From assembly GCF_029688925.1 (NCBI RefSeq), contig NZ_JARUKY010000005.1, forward strand, positions 62,001 to 126,000: a stretch of 64,000 bases of DNA, given 5' to 3'. Numbering within the stretch: the first letter of the stretch is position 1; every line of letters begins with the position of its first letter. Positions 33,545-42,697 of the stretch are shown piece after piece. The stretch comes from Evansella sp. AB-P1 (GTDB lineage: Bacteria > Bacillota > Bacilli > Bacillales > Salisediminibacteriaceae). The notes below the pieces were generated by a model. The model did no database searches, was not told the DNA's origin, and saw nothing but the letters and a program-made list of their open reading frames with translations. The position numbers and the translations under genes are program-made.

Positions 33545-34048
33545 TTATTTGGATCCTCCTTTCTCAACATGTGGTTTGCCCAATTCTTTCAAATTATAAA
33601 AAATAGCTTGAGCAAAACGAATAAACATTAAGGATGCTCCAACAGGAATTGCTAAATATGGTATATACATAGGAATACCTAATGCAGGAGTGATCGTTCC
33701 GTAATTCATGACATTTCCTATAGTGCCCCAGCTAGCATAAACAAGTAAGACACAAAAGATCATAGAAATAAAATACGCCACAATTCCAACAATCAATTTC
33801 CACTTTTGAGTTAATGCAACAATTAACAAGTCAACAGTTGCATGTGCCTTCTCTCTTACAGCAATACTACTTCCAATAAAAATAAACCATATGATTAGAT
33901 ATCTAGCCACCTCGTCTCCCCAATATAACGAAAAGTTAAATAAATAACGTAAAACTACTTGAATGAATACTAATAAGGATGTGAAGATAAGGAGAATTAC
34001 TGCAATATATTCTTCTAAGTAATTAAACAAACGATTGATTGCTACCAA
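33545..34048 (-). CDS. TRAP transporter small permease (DctQ type)
   Basis: 167 residues, four hydrophobic helices. Family blocks: LLVFIQVVLRYLFNFSLYWGDE, ARYLIIWFIFIGSSIAVREKAH. It partners DctM in the membrane. TTG start 7 bases after AAGGAGG. Middle gene of the operon. Confidence 0.93.
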   Translation of the reverse strand: MVAINRLFNYLEEYIAVILLIFTSLLVFIQVVLRYLFNFSLYWGDEVARYLIIWFIFIGSSIAVREKAHATVDLLIVALTQKWKLIVGIVAYFISMIFCVLLVYASWGTIGNVMNYGTITPALGIPMYIPYLAIPVGASLMFIRFAQAIFYNLKELGKPHVEKGGSK

Positions 34049-34116
34049 GTTAATTCCTCCTTACAAAAATAGTACAGTGAAATGGAGGCAGTGCGCCCCC
34101 ATTTCACCTTCATTTA

Positions 34117-35190
34117 TTAATTACCACGCATTTCCTCAATAATTTGTAGTAATCTATCGCTACCTTCAATTTCTGCAAACTCATCATATGCACCTATGGT
34201 AGCTTCTAAAAATGCTTCTCTATTTTCAGGAGTTAGTTCTGTTATTACAATATCTGTTTCGTTTTCTAAATAGTCCATGTATTCTTCTTCCTCTGCATTT
34301 GCAATTTCCCATTGCCATTCACTTACTTCCATGGCAACTTCATGCATAATTTCCTGCAAATCACCTGGTAAATTATTAAAAAACTCTTCGTTAATCAAAA
34401 GTACATAACCCATATACCCATGACCACTTAATGTCATGTGATCCTGCACCTCATAAAAGCTACGGCTCACAATATTGGAAAGTGGATTTTCCTGTCCATC
34501 TACTGTTTCATTTTGTAGTGCTGTGTATAATTCAGAAAAATCGATTGACACACCACCTGCATTCAATGCCTGAAACTGTGAAATAATAAGTGGACTTTGC
34601 GAAGCTCTCATCCTCAATCCATCCATATCTTCTGGCGTTTCTATTGCACGAACAGAATTCGTGAAATGCTTAAATCCACCATCCCAGTACCCTAACCCTA
34701 AAAGGCCTTGCTGTGTCAAGTAATTATTTAACTCTTCACCTAAGGCACCGTGCATTGCATCGTAGGCTTGGTCTTTATCTTCAAACAAAAATGGAAGGTC
34801 AAACACTTGGAATTGAGGTACGAAGGATGGTAAAACACCAGTAAACGGTGCATTCATATGAACTGTACCTGTCTGCATCTGCTCCGTAATTTCTCTGTCA
34901 CTTCCAAGCTGTGAATCAGGATACACGTTTACTGTAATTCTTCCATCTGTTCTTTCTTCGATTAATTCAGCAAACCTTTCAGCCCCTTGACCTTTCGCAG
35001 TTGTTGGTCGAACTACATGCGCAAATACTATCTCATAAACTTCACCATCATCAACACTAGCTCCTGAATTTCCGTTTTGATTATCGTTATTACCGTTTAC
35101 ATTACTGTCCGCATCTTCACTACACCCAACAATAATAAATAATGAAGCAACAATTGACATGAACAAAAGAAACCCACTCTTTTTAACCAA
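34117..35190 (-). CDS. TRAP transporter substrate-binding lipoprotein (DctP type)
   Basis: 357 residues. Lipoprotein signal ending in IIVGC (about residue 23), an Asn/Asp-rich linker, then a DctP fold: YEIVFAHVVRPTTAKGQGAE, YPDSQLGSDREITEQMQTG, the conserved Arg in GLRMRASQSPL (carboxylate contact), and ALQNETVDGQENPLSNI. It binds an organic acid outside the cell. TTG start 8 bases after AAAGGGGG. First gene of dctPQM; a cre site lies about 70 bases upstream. Confidence 0.95.
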   Translation of the reverse strand: MVKKSGFLLFMSIVASLFIIVGCSEDADSNVNGNNDNQNGNSGASVDDGEVYEIVFAHVVRPTTAKGQGAERFAELIEERTDGRITVNVYPDSQLGSDREITEQMQTGTVHMNAPFTGVLPSFVPQFQVFDLPFLFEDKDQAYDAMHGALGEELNNYLTQQGLLGLGYWDGGFKHFTNSVRAIETPEDMDGLRMRASQSPLIISQFQALNAGGVSIDFSELYTALQNETVDGQENPLSNIVSRSFYEVQDHMTLSGHGYMGYVLLINEEFFNNLPGDLQEIMHEVAMEVSEWQWEIANAEEEEYMDYLENETDIVITELTPENREAFLEATIGAYDEFAEIEGSDRLLQIIEEMRGN

Positions 35191-35257
35191 TCAAAACGCC
35201 CCCTTTAAATTTTTCACTTAAAATTGATCCCCCGTACACATTAGAGTCAAGCAACAG

Positions 35258-35272
35258 ATGTAAGCGCTGTCA
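35258..35272 (-). promoter_or_regulatory. cre (CcpA) site upstream of dctP
   Basis: ATGTAAGCGCTGTCA matches the cre consensus at 14 of 15 positions. It lies about 70 bases before the dctP start, suggesting glucose repression of the TRAP operon. The rest of the gap to 35588 holds no gene that I can support. Confidence 0.7.
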
Positions 35273-35588
35273 CAACACCTTAAATAAGCCTCCTTTCAGC
35301 TTGAAATAAGATAACAACTTTTCTTACATAATATTCTGACTGTTCTGTAACATTTAGTCTTATGAATATGAGAAAAAAATTCTCAAATCTGGAACAGCAA
35401 CTTTTCTAATAATATAGGGATTTATGGCGACAGGTGTAATTGGTTATGGAAAGAGTGTGGTTCAATTAAAAATAAATAAGTACTGTGAGTAGCTTATTAG
35501 TATAAAAAACATGGGATGGAACGTGTCTACATTTGTTCCTAGTAGATTATAATTTAATTAATTATAATCGTTTTGCTTTTTATGTGAT

Positions 35589-36407
35589 TTAATGAACATA
35601 ATTTGTAGTTCTAAATTTATGAGGAGACATTCCTACAGTGTTTTTAAAGGATCTATAGAATGTTGACAATGTTTCATATCCAACTTCAAAGCAAATAGAG
35701 ACAATTTCTTTATCTGTATCTATTAATAACGATTTGGCACGATTAATTCTTACATGCTGTAGGTGCTGCATTGGGGTAACATTATAATATGATTTGAAGA
35801 TATCGTTCATGTAACGTGTTGAAATACCAAATTTAGACGCTAAGGTTTCAGCATGAATATTCTCAAAATAGTGAGAGTTTATATATTCTTTAATTCGAGT
35901 AGAACGCATCTCGTTAGCATCGGAGAAATTGGTTCGTTTATTAATTCTTGCAAAGATTAATAGCATTTCCAATAAGAATAATGGCGATGCTAAATTTCTA
36001 TATGGTTCCTTACTGTTGTTTTGCTCAAATAGTAGTTTTCTTAACAACTGTCTTAGTTCACTTGCTGAAAATGGATCGAGATCATAAAAAGTTGATTGAG
36101 CTTCAATATCTGAAAACAGCGTATCACTAAACTTCACCGCTAGCTTTTCCTTTGAGAAAGCAAGAACAAGTACAGTTAATTTTGCATGAGCTTCAATTGA
36201 ATGTTGCGAATTGGGAACAAGTAAAACGGCTGTATCCTTTTTAAATTCATAAATAGATGAATCTACTGTAATTTTCCCACTGCCATCTAACGCATATAAG
36301 ATTTGATAATCGTCGTGATAATGACCTGCAACATAATCTTCCTTTTTATGAATGTTCTCATATAGATGCACACCTTCATCAGGTATGGACAATTTTAAGT
36401 ATTTCAA
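35589..36407 (-). CDS. AraC-family transcriptional regulator
   Basis: 272 residues: an N-terminal cupin sensor (GHYHDDYQILYALDGSGKIT, VLLVPNSQHSIEAH) and a C-terminal AraC double helix-turn-helix (YFENIHAETLASKFGISTRYMNDIFK; AKSLLIDTDKEIVSICFEVGY; FYRSFKNTVGMSPHKFR). The TTG at 36407 lies 7 bases after GGAGG. A TATAAT at 36468-36463 puts the transcript start at about the position of the longer ATG frame, ruling that frame out. Lying between the TRAP operon and the galactonate genes, it is the likely activator of both, sensing a sugar acid. Confidence 0.9.
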   Translation of the reverse strand: MKYLKLSIPDEGVHLYENIHKKEDYVAGHYHDDYQILYALDGSGKITVDSSIYEFKKDTAVLLVPNSQHSIEAHAKLTVLVLAFSKEKLAVKFSDTLFSDIEAQSTFYDLDPFSASELRQLLRKLLFEQNNSKEPYRNLASPLFLLEMLLIFARINKRTNFSDANEMRSTRIKEYINSHYFENIHAETLASKFGISTRYMNDIFKSYYNVTPMQHLQHVRINRAKSLLIDTDKEIVSICFEVGYETLSTFYRSFKNTVGMSPHKFRTTNYVH

Positions 36408-36462
36408 AGGGACACCTCCAGTTTTCAAATTCTCATTAGCTATTTCTACCATTATCATTTCT

Positions 36463-36468
36463 ATTATA
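36463..36468 (-). promoter_or_regulatory. -10 box of the AraC-family gene
   Basis: Perfect TATAAT on the minus strand, about 55 bases before the chosen TTG start. The -35 region is less clear. Confidence 0.5.
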
Positions 36469-36516
36469 CAATGAAAAAACTGGAAGTTCTATTATGTTAT
36501 TATTTAATTTTTTTTC

Positions 36517-37416
36517 TCACAAAGAAGAAATAGATAGAATCACAATTCCTATAAAAATGAAGATTGCACTTATAATCGTAGTAGCTTTAATAGATTCTTG
36601 ATCTTTCAGAAAAATATACGCTAGGATTACGGTAATAACCGGTTCAATGGCTACTATAGGAGCTGTGTATGATACTTGAGTATAAAAAGCTGAAATAAAA
36701 AAGGATAATACACCAAAGCAGGTGGCTACTCCAGCTAACAGATAAAAAATATTTAACTGCTTAAATTGTGTGGTAACAGTATCTTTCAGTCTTTTTTTCA
36801 CTAGTAATGTAATATTGTATGCAATAAACGCAACATACCCACCAATTAGTGCTCCTAAAAATGGATCATGAATTTCCATCATACCAAGTTTCCGTATTGC
36901 AAAGCCTGTGCCAAAGGATACAGAAGCAAAGGTTGCCAAAAAAATTCCAACCCATGCATTATCTTTATAAGAAAAACCATTTTCCTTCCATTGTTCATAA
37001 GCAGTTAGAAATAAACCGAATAAAATAAAGGCAATTCCAAACCAGCTATACCAGCCTACTCTCTCTCCTAAAAAAAGTATCGCAATAAAGATTGTAATGA
37101 CTGGATTCGTATTTTTTATGGCAGCAGCCCTAGAGGATCCAATTTTCCTAATTCCAGCAAAAAGGGTAGCCCTCCCCAAAAATGATGTACATATTCCTGC
37201 AATCATAAAAGCAATTACACCTGGAAGGGTAACGGTTATAGGTTCTGATCGAAAAAGTAGGATAAATAAATACAGAACCGTCAGGATAACTACATTTGTT
37301 AATATATTTATATAGACACCGTTATCCCCTTCACTCCGTTTCATCCCCTTTTGAATAAGAATGTAATTCGTAGCAAAACTTGTAGCACTTAATACTGCAA
37401 ATAAGATACCGATCAT
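36517..37416 (-). CDS. EamA/DMT family transporter
   Basis: 299-residue membrane protein with ten hydrophobic helices arranged as two EamA repeats (IGILFAVLSATSFATNYILI; WVGIFLATFASVSFGTGFAI). Ends of repeats show AIKNTNPVITIFIAILFLGE and VAIEPVITVILAYIFLKD. DMT exporters or importers move small metabolites. Its ATG overlaps the stop codon of the small gene at 37413 (ATGA), so it is translationally coupled to it and lies in the dgoD operon. Cargo unknown; a sugar acid or pathway intermediate is plausible. Confidence 0.85.
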   Translation of the reverse strand: MIGILFAVLSATSFATNYILIQKGMKRSEGDNGVYINILTNVVILTVLYLFILLFRSEPITVTLPGVIAFMIAGICTSFLGRATLFAGIRKIGSSRAAAIKNTNPVITIFIAILFLGERVGWYSWFGIAFILFGLFLTAYEQWKENGFSYKDNAWVGIFLATFASVSFGTGFAIRKLGMMEIHDPFLGALIGGYVAFIAYNITLLVKKRLKDTVTTQFKQLNIFYLLAGVATCFGVLSFFISAFYTQVSYTAPIVAIEPVITVILAYIFLKDQESIKATTIISAIFIFIGIVILSISSL

Positions 37417-37550
37417 ACATTTATACCCATCTCACAATTTATTTCAACGTTAATATAATTAATAAAGACTTCTACGCAGGAAACATTGTTATGAAAAGGA
37501 ACCATGACAAGAGACGATGATTCTGTTAATAGGATTTCCTTATTCATCAT
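37413..37550 (-). CDS. 45-aa ORF coupled to the EamA gene
   Basis: MMNKEILLTESSSLVMVPFH, then NNVSCVEVFINYINVEINCE and MGINV; GGGAGG precedes the ATG by 4 bases. Its TGA overlaps the ATG of the EamA gene. It contains two Cys and no clear signal. It could be a small functional protein or a leader peptide controlling EamA translation. Not recognised. Confidence 0.5.
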   Translation of the reverse strand: MMNKEILLTESSSLVMVPFHNNVSCVEVFINYINVEINCEMGINV

Positions 37551-37688
37551 AAAACCTCCCTATAATAAATCTATGGTTCTATCCATTGTAAAAAATAAGG
37601 AGGTTGTTTCTCTTACACTTATCGGAAATTTGTTATTAAAATTGGAAATAATTTATTTTAACGACATTAGTGATAATGAGGTTTTGTC

Positions 37689-38837
37689 TTACCATTCTGC
37701 AACGGAACCATCCTTATGGCGCCAAATTGGATTTTTCCAACTATGCCCTATTTTTGCCATTTCTCGCACCTTATTTTCGTCTACTGTAATACCTAAGCCT
37801 GGACCTTCAGGAATTTTTACACTTCCATTTTCATATAAAAAAACTGATGGGTCTGTAATATAATCCAAAATATCGTTACCTTCATTATAATGAATTCCTA
37901 AGCTTTGCTCTTGAATAAACGCGTTATGGGCAGTAGCATCCACTTGGAGGCATGCTGCTAATGCAATAGGACCTAGCGGACAGTGAGGAGCTAATGCCAC
38001 ATCATATGCTTCTGCCATTGAGGCAATTTTTTTACATTCCGTTATACCGCCAGCATGAGATAGATCAGGTTGAATTATATCTACATATCCATCAGATAAT
38101 ATCTTTTTAAAATCCCACCTAGAATACATTCTTTCTCCTGTAGCAATAGGTATGTTCGTATGAGCTGCTATTTCTTTTAGTGCTTCGTTATTTTCAGGCA
38201 AAACTGGTTCTTCAATAAACATTGGTCGATAGCTTTCTAATTCTTTTGCAAGTATTTTTGCCATAGGCTTATGTACACGTCCGTGAAAATCAATCCCAAT
38301 GCCCCCATAATCTCCAAGAGCCTCTCTAACAGCAGCTATCCTTGAAACAGCTTGATCTATTTTTTCATATGAGTCGATATATTGCAGTTCTTCCGTTGCA
38401 TTCATTTTTACTGCAGTAAAGCCTGCCTCAACAGCCTCTTTTGCTGCATCACCAACATCACTTGGGCGATCTCCACCAATCCAAGAATAAACACGAATGC
38501 TATCCCTACATGCTCCTCCAAGAAGTTGATAAATAGGAGCATTATAATACTTCCCCTTAATATCCCAAAGTGCTTGATCAATACCAGCAATAGCACTCAT
38601 AAGGATGGGACCTCCTCGATAAAAACCAGAACGATATAGCGTATTCCAATGATCTTCTATTCTCATAGGATCCTTCCCTATAAGGTAATCTGTTAGTTCC
38701 TCTACTGCTTCTTTTACTGTACTTGCCCGTCCTTCAATTACCGGTTCTCCCCATCCAACTATCCCTTCATCCGTTTCCATTTTTAAAAAACACCATCGCG
38801 GGGGAACAATAAAACATTCTATATTTGTAATTTTCAT
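37689..38837 (-). CDS. dgoD: D-galactonate dehydratase DgoD
   Basis: 382 residues, the same length as E. coli DgoD, and very similar across the chain (e.g. [76 protein letters not shown]). Mandelate racemase/enolase superfamily: metal ligands in GIDFHGR (Asp), FIEEPV (Glu) and ATGERMYSR (Glu); acid/base His in FHGR and APHCP. It dehydrates D-galactonate to 2-keto-3-deoxygalactonate. GGTGGTG before the ATG. Second gene of the aldolase-dgoD-small ORF-EamA operon. Confidence 0.95.
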   Translation of the reverse strand: MKITNIECFIVPPRWCFLKMETDEGIVGWGEPVIEGRASTVKEAVEELTDYLIGKDPMRIEDHWNTLYRSGFYRGGPILMSAIAGIDQALWDIKGKYYNAPIYQLLGGACRDSIRVYSWIGGDRPSDVGDAAKEAVEAGFTAVKMNATEELQYIDSYEKIDQAVSRIAAVREALGDYGGIGIDFHGRVHKPMAKILAKELESYRPMFIEEPVLPENNEALKEIAAHTNIPIATGERMYSRWDFKKILSDGYVDIIQPDLSHAGGITECKKIASMAEAYDVALAPHCPLGPIALAACLQVDATAHNAFIQEQSLGIHYNEGNDILDYITDPSVFLYENGSVKIPEGPGLGITVDENKVREMAKIGHSWKNPIWRHKDGSVAEW

Positions 38838-38924
38838 AATGACACCACCTAGTTTTTTTACTTATAAGTATTTTCAAAGGATAGATTTGAAAAATCATTC
38901 CATTCTCTTGCAATTCAGATCTTT

Positions 38925-39536
38925 TCACCTTCCTCCGGAGAATGTATTAACAATTTCTGAAAATTGTTTTGCACGAGACTTAATTTCTGAAAAATTCCCC
39001 TCTTGAATTAATGAATCATTAACAATAGATGAACCGATACCTAATGCAAAACTACCTGCTTCTAGAAGCTCCCGTGCATTTTGAAGGGTAACTCCTCCAA
39101 CGGGTATAAAATTAATATGATGTAATAAACCTTTTAAATCTATTATATACTTGGATCCAACAGTTGATATAGGGAATACTTTGACGATGTCTATTCCATA
39201 CTTACTAGCTTGTACTATCTCTGACGTAGTGAACACTCCAGGTATAGTAGAGACGTTATAAGAATTAGCAATATTTATCGTTGGCTCATGAAGATTTGGT
39301 GTTAATAAAAAGTTAGCACCTGCATCTATAGCTTTTATTGCCATGGTTTCATCCATAACGGTTCCAGCTCCGATAGTTAATTGAGGAAACTGTTTGGATA
39401 GTAGATTGATAGCATGAAAGGCATTAGGGGTATTCATCGTAATTTCTACTATGTATATCCCACCTTCCATCAATGCATTTACAGTCTTAATTATTTCATA
39501 ATCGCTACATGATTGTAATCGAATGATTGAAATCAA
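38925..39536 (-). CDS. KDPG/KDPGal-type aldolase
   Basis: 203-residue class I aldolase that cleaves 2-keto-3-deoxy-6-phospho-sugar acids to pyruvate and glyceraldehyde-3-phosphate. Seen: VEITMNTPNAF with the catalytic Glu, TIGAGTVMDETMAIKAIDAG, and the Schiff-base Lys in DIVKVFPIS; PVGGVTLQNA binds phosphate. In place of the usual FxVSP it has FLLTPNLHEP. With DgoD this is the expected last step of galactonate use (DgoA-like). TTG start after AAAGGATG. No kinase gene (dgoK) is nearby. Confidence 0.88.
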   Translation of the reverse strand: MISIIRLQSCSDYEIIKTVNALMEGGIYIVEITMNTPNAFHAINLLSKQFPQLTIGAGTVMDETMAIKAIDAGANFLLTPNLHEPTINIANSYNVSTIPGVFTTSEIVQASKYGIDIVKVFPISTVGSKYIIDLKGLLHHINFIPVGGVTLQNARELLEAGSFALGIGSSIVNDSLIQEGNFSEIKSRAKQFSEIVNTFSGGR

Positions 39537-39603
39537 TTTTTCATCCTTTATATTTAAGAGGGACCCTTCGATAGTAAATCATTCCTTTCAAACTAAATAA
39601 TAT

Positions 39604-39781
39604 AATTGAGTCAATTTCATAATTCACAATTTCATATTAAAACACGAACATTTGTACATAAAGGTTAAATTTAGCTTATTCGTGAAGCATATACTCGTCG
39701 CTAGAGTCGCCGTCTTTCACTACAACCGAAAATAATGTTCATCTTTTTCAACAAATTTTTAATTATGAAATTCATTCAATT
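39604..39781. repeat. MITE-like element with terminal inverted repeats (178 bp)
   Basis: Ends AATTGAGTCAATTTCATAAT and AATTATGAAATTCATTCAAT are near inverted copies. The interior has no coding capacity. Its ends match those of the 51-bp element at 19650-19700. It fills most of the 39.54-40.02 kb gap, in which no gene is supported. Target-site duplications are not clear. Confidence 0.6.
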
Positions 39782-40048
39782 GTAGTTATTTTTAAAAAAA
39801 TAGTAGTTTAATCATATTAATGATGATTAAATACTTCTCTATTACTATTTCACATCCTCCTTTTATATGAAATTTATATTGAAAAGCATCCTTGGAAATA
39901 AGTATCGGATCAGGAGTGAAAATACGGTGACTCCGATGAACCTCCCTTTAAGAATTAGCGCCACACCTGTACTGTTACGTTATATATAGAAAAAAATGTA
40001 TTTTTAAAGTATTCTTAATACATGAATGTATTTTGGGAGGCAGGGTTG

Positions 40049-40504
40049 ATGGATACGATGAAGAAAGTTAAAAAAACACGTTTATATGTAGGGATTGCAT
40101 TAACTTTTTTTGGTTTAATAGGGATGTCTGCAGAAATAGAATCCATAAGTGAAGATGGTTTATCACAAGGGTTAATAGGAATCCTTTTTGTTGCCATTCC
40201 AATTATCGCCGTCGGTCTTTATCTGGTGTTAAAGCATTTTAAAGATGTAAAGAAAATCAAAAACGAATATTTAGAACGAACTGTACTTAGAATAGTAAAA
40301 GAGCATAATGGTATTATTACAGTGACGGACTTAGCAGCTGACAGTGATTTATCTATTACAGAGAGTGAAACTGTTTTAGAGGATTTTGCCATGAAGGGCT
40401 ATGCTGTTCGTAAGCTTACTGATCAAGGAGCAACAGTATATGACTTTAAAACTGTGCTGTCTTCTGTCCAAAAAGAGCAAGCTAAGTCTATTTATGATTA
40501 TTAA
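40049..40504 (+). CDS. Two-helix membrane protein with C-terminal winged helix
   Basis: 151 residues. Two hydrophobic helices (LYVGIALTFFGLIGMSAEI, LIGILFVAIPIIAVGLYLVL), a basic linker and a winged-helix-like tail (TVLRIVKEHNGIITVTDLAA, SETVLEDFAMKGYAVRKL). ATG at 40049 follows GGGAGG by 8 bases. It may sense a membrane signal or simply be anchored. The same plan is seen in the smaller 6656-6985 protein. Terminator follows. Confidence 0.7.
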   Translation: MDTMKKVKKTRLYVGIALTFFGLIGMSAEIESISEDGLSQGLIGILFVAIPIIAVGLYLVLKHFKDVKKIKNEYLERTVLRIVKEHNGIITVTDLAADSDLSITESETVLEDFAMKGYAVRKLTDQGATVYDFKTVLSSVQKEQAKSIYDY

Positions 40505-40517
40505 ATTCTCTATGCAA

Positions 40518-40551
40518 AACGAGCTGCTTTTCTATCAAAAGACAGCTCGTT
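40518..40551. terminator. Bidirectional terminator
   Basis: AACGAGCTG and CTTTT pair with AAAAG and CAGCTCGTT around a short loop at 40532-40536. It lies between convergent genes. Confidence 0.75.
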
Positions 40552-40579
40552 CTAAATTCTATGCTCGTATCTAACCTTA

Positions 40580-41935
40580 CTATTTCAAACTAAATTTTTG
40601 TGTTAATTCAGGAAATACTTGATAGGTTGCATCAAACATAAATATTTCTTGTGACTTCAATTCCTCCAATTTCGGATACTTCACCTCAATAAAGTTGTCG
40701 TTAATTTTGTACGAAATTGCTTTAGTATGATCTTTACTTCCACGTTCTGCAATTCTTGGCATGACGGGTATGGAAGGATCCATAGTAATATGAACAATTG
40801 TATGCTCTTCTTCTTGAATAATAGCCAAAACCTCTACAGGTGATTCCGTTGATATAATGGCACCTTTTTCAAGAGGAACTGCTATTCTGTCCCAATTATA
40901 CCCTATTCCTCCATCTGGAATAATAACCTCTCTTGCATTATAACTTGCAATATAAGGAGTGACACGATAAGTATAGGCATCCACCGATCTAGAAACTTTA
41001 ACAGATTCTCCTAGAGTAAATGGAAATTCTTCTGGATGATATGGAGCTTCGTATTGATTACTCCCTCTTGAATACCAATCTTGTATAAACATTTCACCAT
41101 CGTCACCAATAGCTATAACAGACATTTCATATGTGCTAAAACCTTCAAGTGGTTCCCCTTCTACAATTGTTGTTTTAGCTGTAAATTCAAGTAAAGTTGG
41201 TGATAATCTTTTTGTACCTATATAAAAGGAATTACCTATAGCATCTTCAACAGTAGTATAATCTCGATTTTCAATATATTCTTCTTCTTTTTCTAAATGA
41301 AACGAAAATCTCCAATTCCCATCTACACCATTAATATTATCAATTTCTATCGTTATTTCATCGTTCTCTTGTATATTTCTTGTTTGATCTAAAGTATATA
41401 TTGTCTCGAACGTATAATCATGTTTTATACTATGGTGGCTATAGCTAAAATTACTTCTAGATATTCCATTGACGAATAATTCTCCATGCAAAGTTGGTTC
41501 GTACATATTGCTATTGCTATATAGATTCATATTTTGAGGCATATTTATCGTCATGGATAAAGCAAGCTCACTATTATCAAGATAACCTTCTTCAATCGTA
41601 ACTTTTATATTTTTATCTAATGCTACAAGAGATAAATTAGTCTGTCGATCTTCTTCTACCATTCTTTGAAGACCAGCGTGTCCTTGTGCATACAAGATAC
41701 TTTCTTGTTCTTGTTTATCCGCTGCACCAAGGAAATGCGTTGTCAATAACAGTGATCCCAATGCTAAAACTAACATGGAAGCTACACTTGCCCATAGTTT
41801 TTGCTTTTTATGAAACCGTACATTTTTTTGACTTTTTGCTGTTTCTATTGCTTGATTTACTGTATTATTAAGTCTATTTGTAGGAACTGAGACATTATCT
41901 ATCAGATTCTTAACATCTCCCTGAAACTTCTTCAT
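40580..41935 (-). CDS. DUF4179 anti-sigma-like membrane protein
   Basis: 451 residues. A cytoplasmic N-terminus (about 45 residues), one membrane helix (LWASVASMLVLALGSLLLTT), then a large extracytoplasmic part with DUF4179-type and DUF5643-like regions. It overlaps the ECF sigma gene by 26 bases, the standard sigma/anti-sigma layout, so it probably holds that sigma factor at the membrane until an envelope signal. ATG at 41935 follows AAGGGGG. The signal is unknown. Confidence 0.85.
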   Translation of the reverse strand: MKKFQGDVKNLIDNVSVPTNRLNNTVNQAIETAKSQKNVRFHKKQKLWASVASMLVLALGSLLLTTHFLGAADKQEQESILYAQGHAGLQRMVEEDRQTNLSLVALDKNIKVTIEEGYLDNSELALSMTINMPQNMNLYSNSNMYEPTLHGELFVNGISRSNFSYSHHSIKHDYTFETIYTLDQTRNIQENDEITIEIDNINGVDGNWRFSFHLEKEEEYIENRDYTTVEDAIGNSFYIGTKRLSPTLLEFTAKTTIVEGEPLEGFSTYEMSVIAIGDDGEMFIQDWYSRGSNQYEAPYHPEEFPFTLGESVKVSRSVDAYTYRVTPYIASYNAREVIIPDGGIGYNWDRIAVPLEKGAIISTESPVEVLAIIQEEEHTIVHITMDPSIPVMPRIAERGSKDHTKAISYKINDNFIEVKYPKLEELKSQEIFMFDATYQVFPELTQKFSLK

Positions 41936-42452
41936 AATATTCGCCCCCTTCATTCCCCAATTTTTTTTTCACTTCACTTAATGTTCGATGTAATTGAGAC
42001 TTAATAGTCCCCTCTCGTTTTTCTAAAATGTTCGCTATCTCTGGTACTGTATATCCAGAATAAAACCTTAAGATTAATAGTGTCTTTTGTTCAGGTTTTA
42101 ACTCATTAAAGATCTTTTCTAAGTCCATTTTTACAATTGTTTTATTTTCCTCGTTCCTTCCCGTATCAAACCATTCTGATTCTAGCGAAATAACATCCTT
42201 TGATTTTCTTAAAAAATCTATTGATGAATTAATGACAATACGCGTCATCCAAGTTGAAAAGTAATTTTTTTCATTTAATTTATGGTACGATTTATATCCT
42301 TTTATTACAGCATCCTGAACAATATCAAGAGCATCTTGTTCGTTTTTCACATATGAATAAGCTATCTTATAGAGCTTTGCTTGTTCAGCTTTGATCAGTT
42401 CTTCAAAATTATGCTCTTCAGATAGTTTAAAAAAAGATCTTATCTTAGACAT
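41910..42452 (-). CDS. ECF RNA polymerase sigma factor
   Basis: 180 residues. Region 2 (IAYSYVKNEQDALDIVQDAV, FSTWMTRIVINSSIDFLRKS) and region 4 (LILRFYSGYTVPEIANILEK, GTIKSQLHRTLSEVKKKL) are complete. It is SigV/SigX-like in overall pattern. AAGGAAGGAGG precedes the ATG. It forms a two-gene operon with the DUF4179 protein and may activate its own promoter at 42537-42563. It probably handles envelope stress. Confidence 0.93.
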   Translation of the reverse strand: MSKIRSFFKLSEEHNFEELIKAEQAKLYKIAYSYVKNEQDALDIVQDAVIKGYKSYHKLNEKNYFSTWMTRIVINSSIDFLRKSKDVISLESEWFDTGRNEENKTIVKMDLEKIFNELKPEQKTLLILRFYSGYTVPEIANILEKREGTIKSQLHRTLSEVKKKLGNEGGEYYEEVSGRC

Positions 42453-42536
42453 AATGAGCCTCCTTCCTTTTATAAAAGACTATTTAGAATTCTAGAATTC
42501 TTATTTGCTACTTATTTTGTTCGAACCTACTTATTA

Positions 42537-42563
42537 GACATTGTAAAGCTATGTATCGTTCCA
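42537..42563 (-). promoter_or_regulatory. Candidate ECF-type (auto)promoter
   Basis: TGGAAC (42563-42558), 17 bases, then TGTC (42540-42537). This is near the TGAAAC-N16-CGTC pattern of Bacillus ECF promoters. An inverted pair GTAAAGCTAT/ATAGCTTTAC (42543-42552, 42611-42620) also flanks it. By eye only. Confidence 0.4.
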
Positions 42564-42623
42564 TAAATTCTGCTTATCTTTTAAAGGTCAGTATTAATTT
42601 TTTTACCAATATAGCTTTACAGA

Positions 42624-42666
42624 GCAAAAAAAAGATCTTCAAAAGCATAAGCTTCTGAAGATCTTT
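42624..42666 (-). terminator. Rho-independent terminator
   Basis: AAAGATCTTCA (42631-42641) pairs with TGAAGATCTTT (42656-42666). On the minus strand it is followed by eight T. It ends the AraC-GyrI gene. Confidence 0.85.
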
Positions 42667-42697
42667 CTCACAACTCTTTGCTTTATTTAATTATACA

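Noticed and set aside
37504-37863. 119-residue plus-strand frame
   Set aside because: Its second half lies over dgoD and the first over the small coupled ORF; no family features.
39604-39781. PurR box or riboswitch in the gap before 40049
   Set aside because: GAACATT-like words are only partial matches and lie inside a MITE-like element; no purine gene follows.
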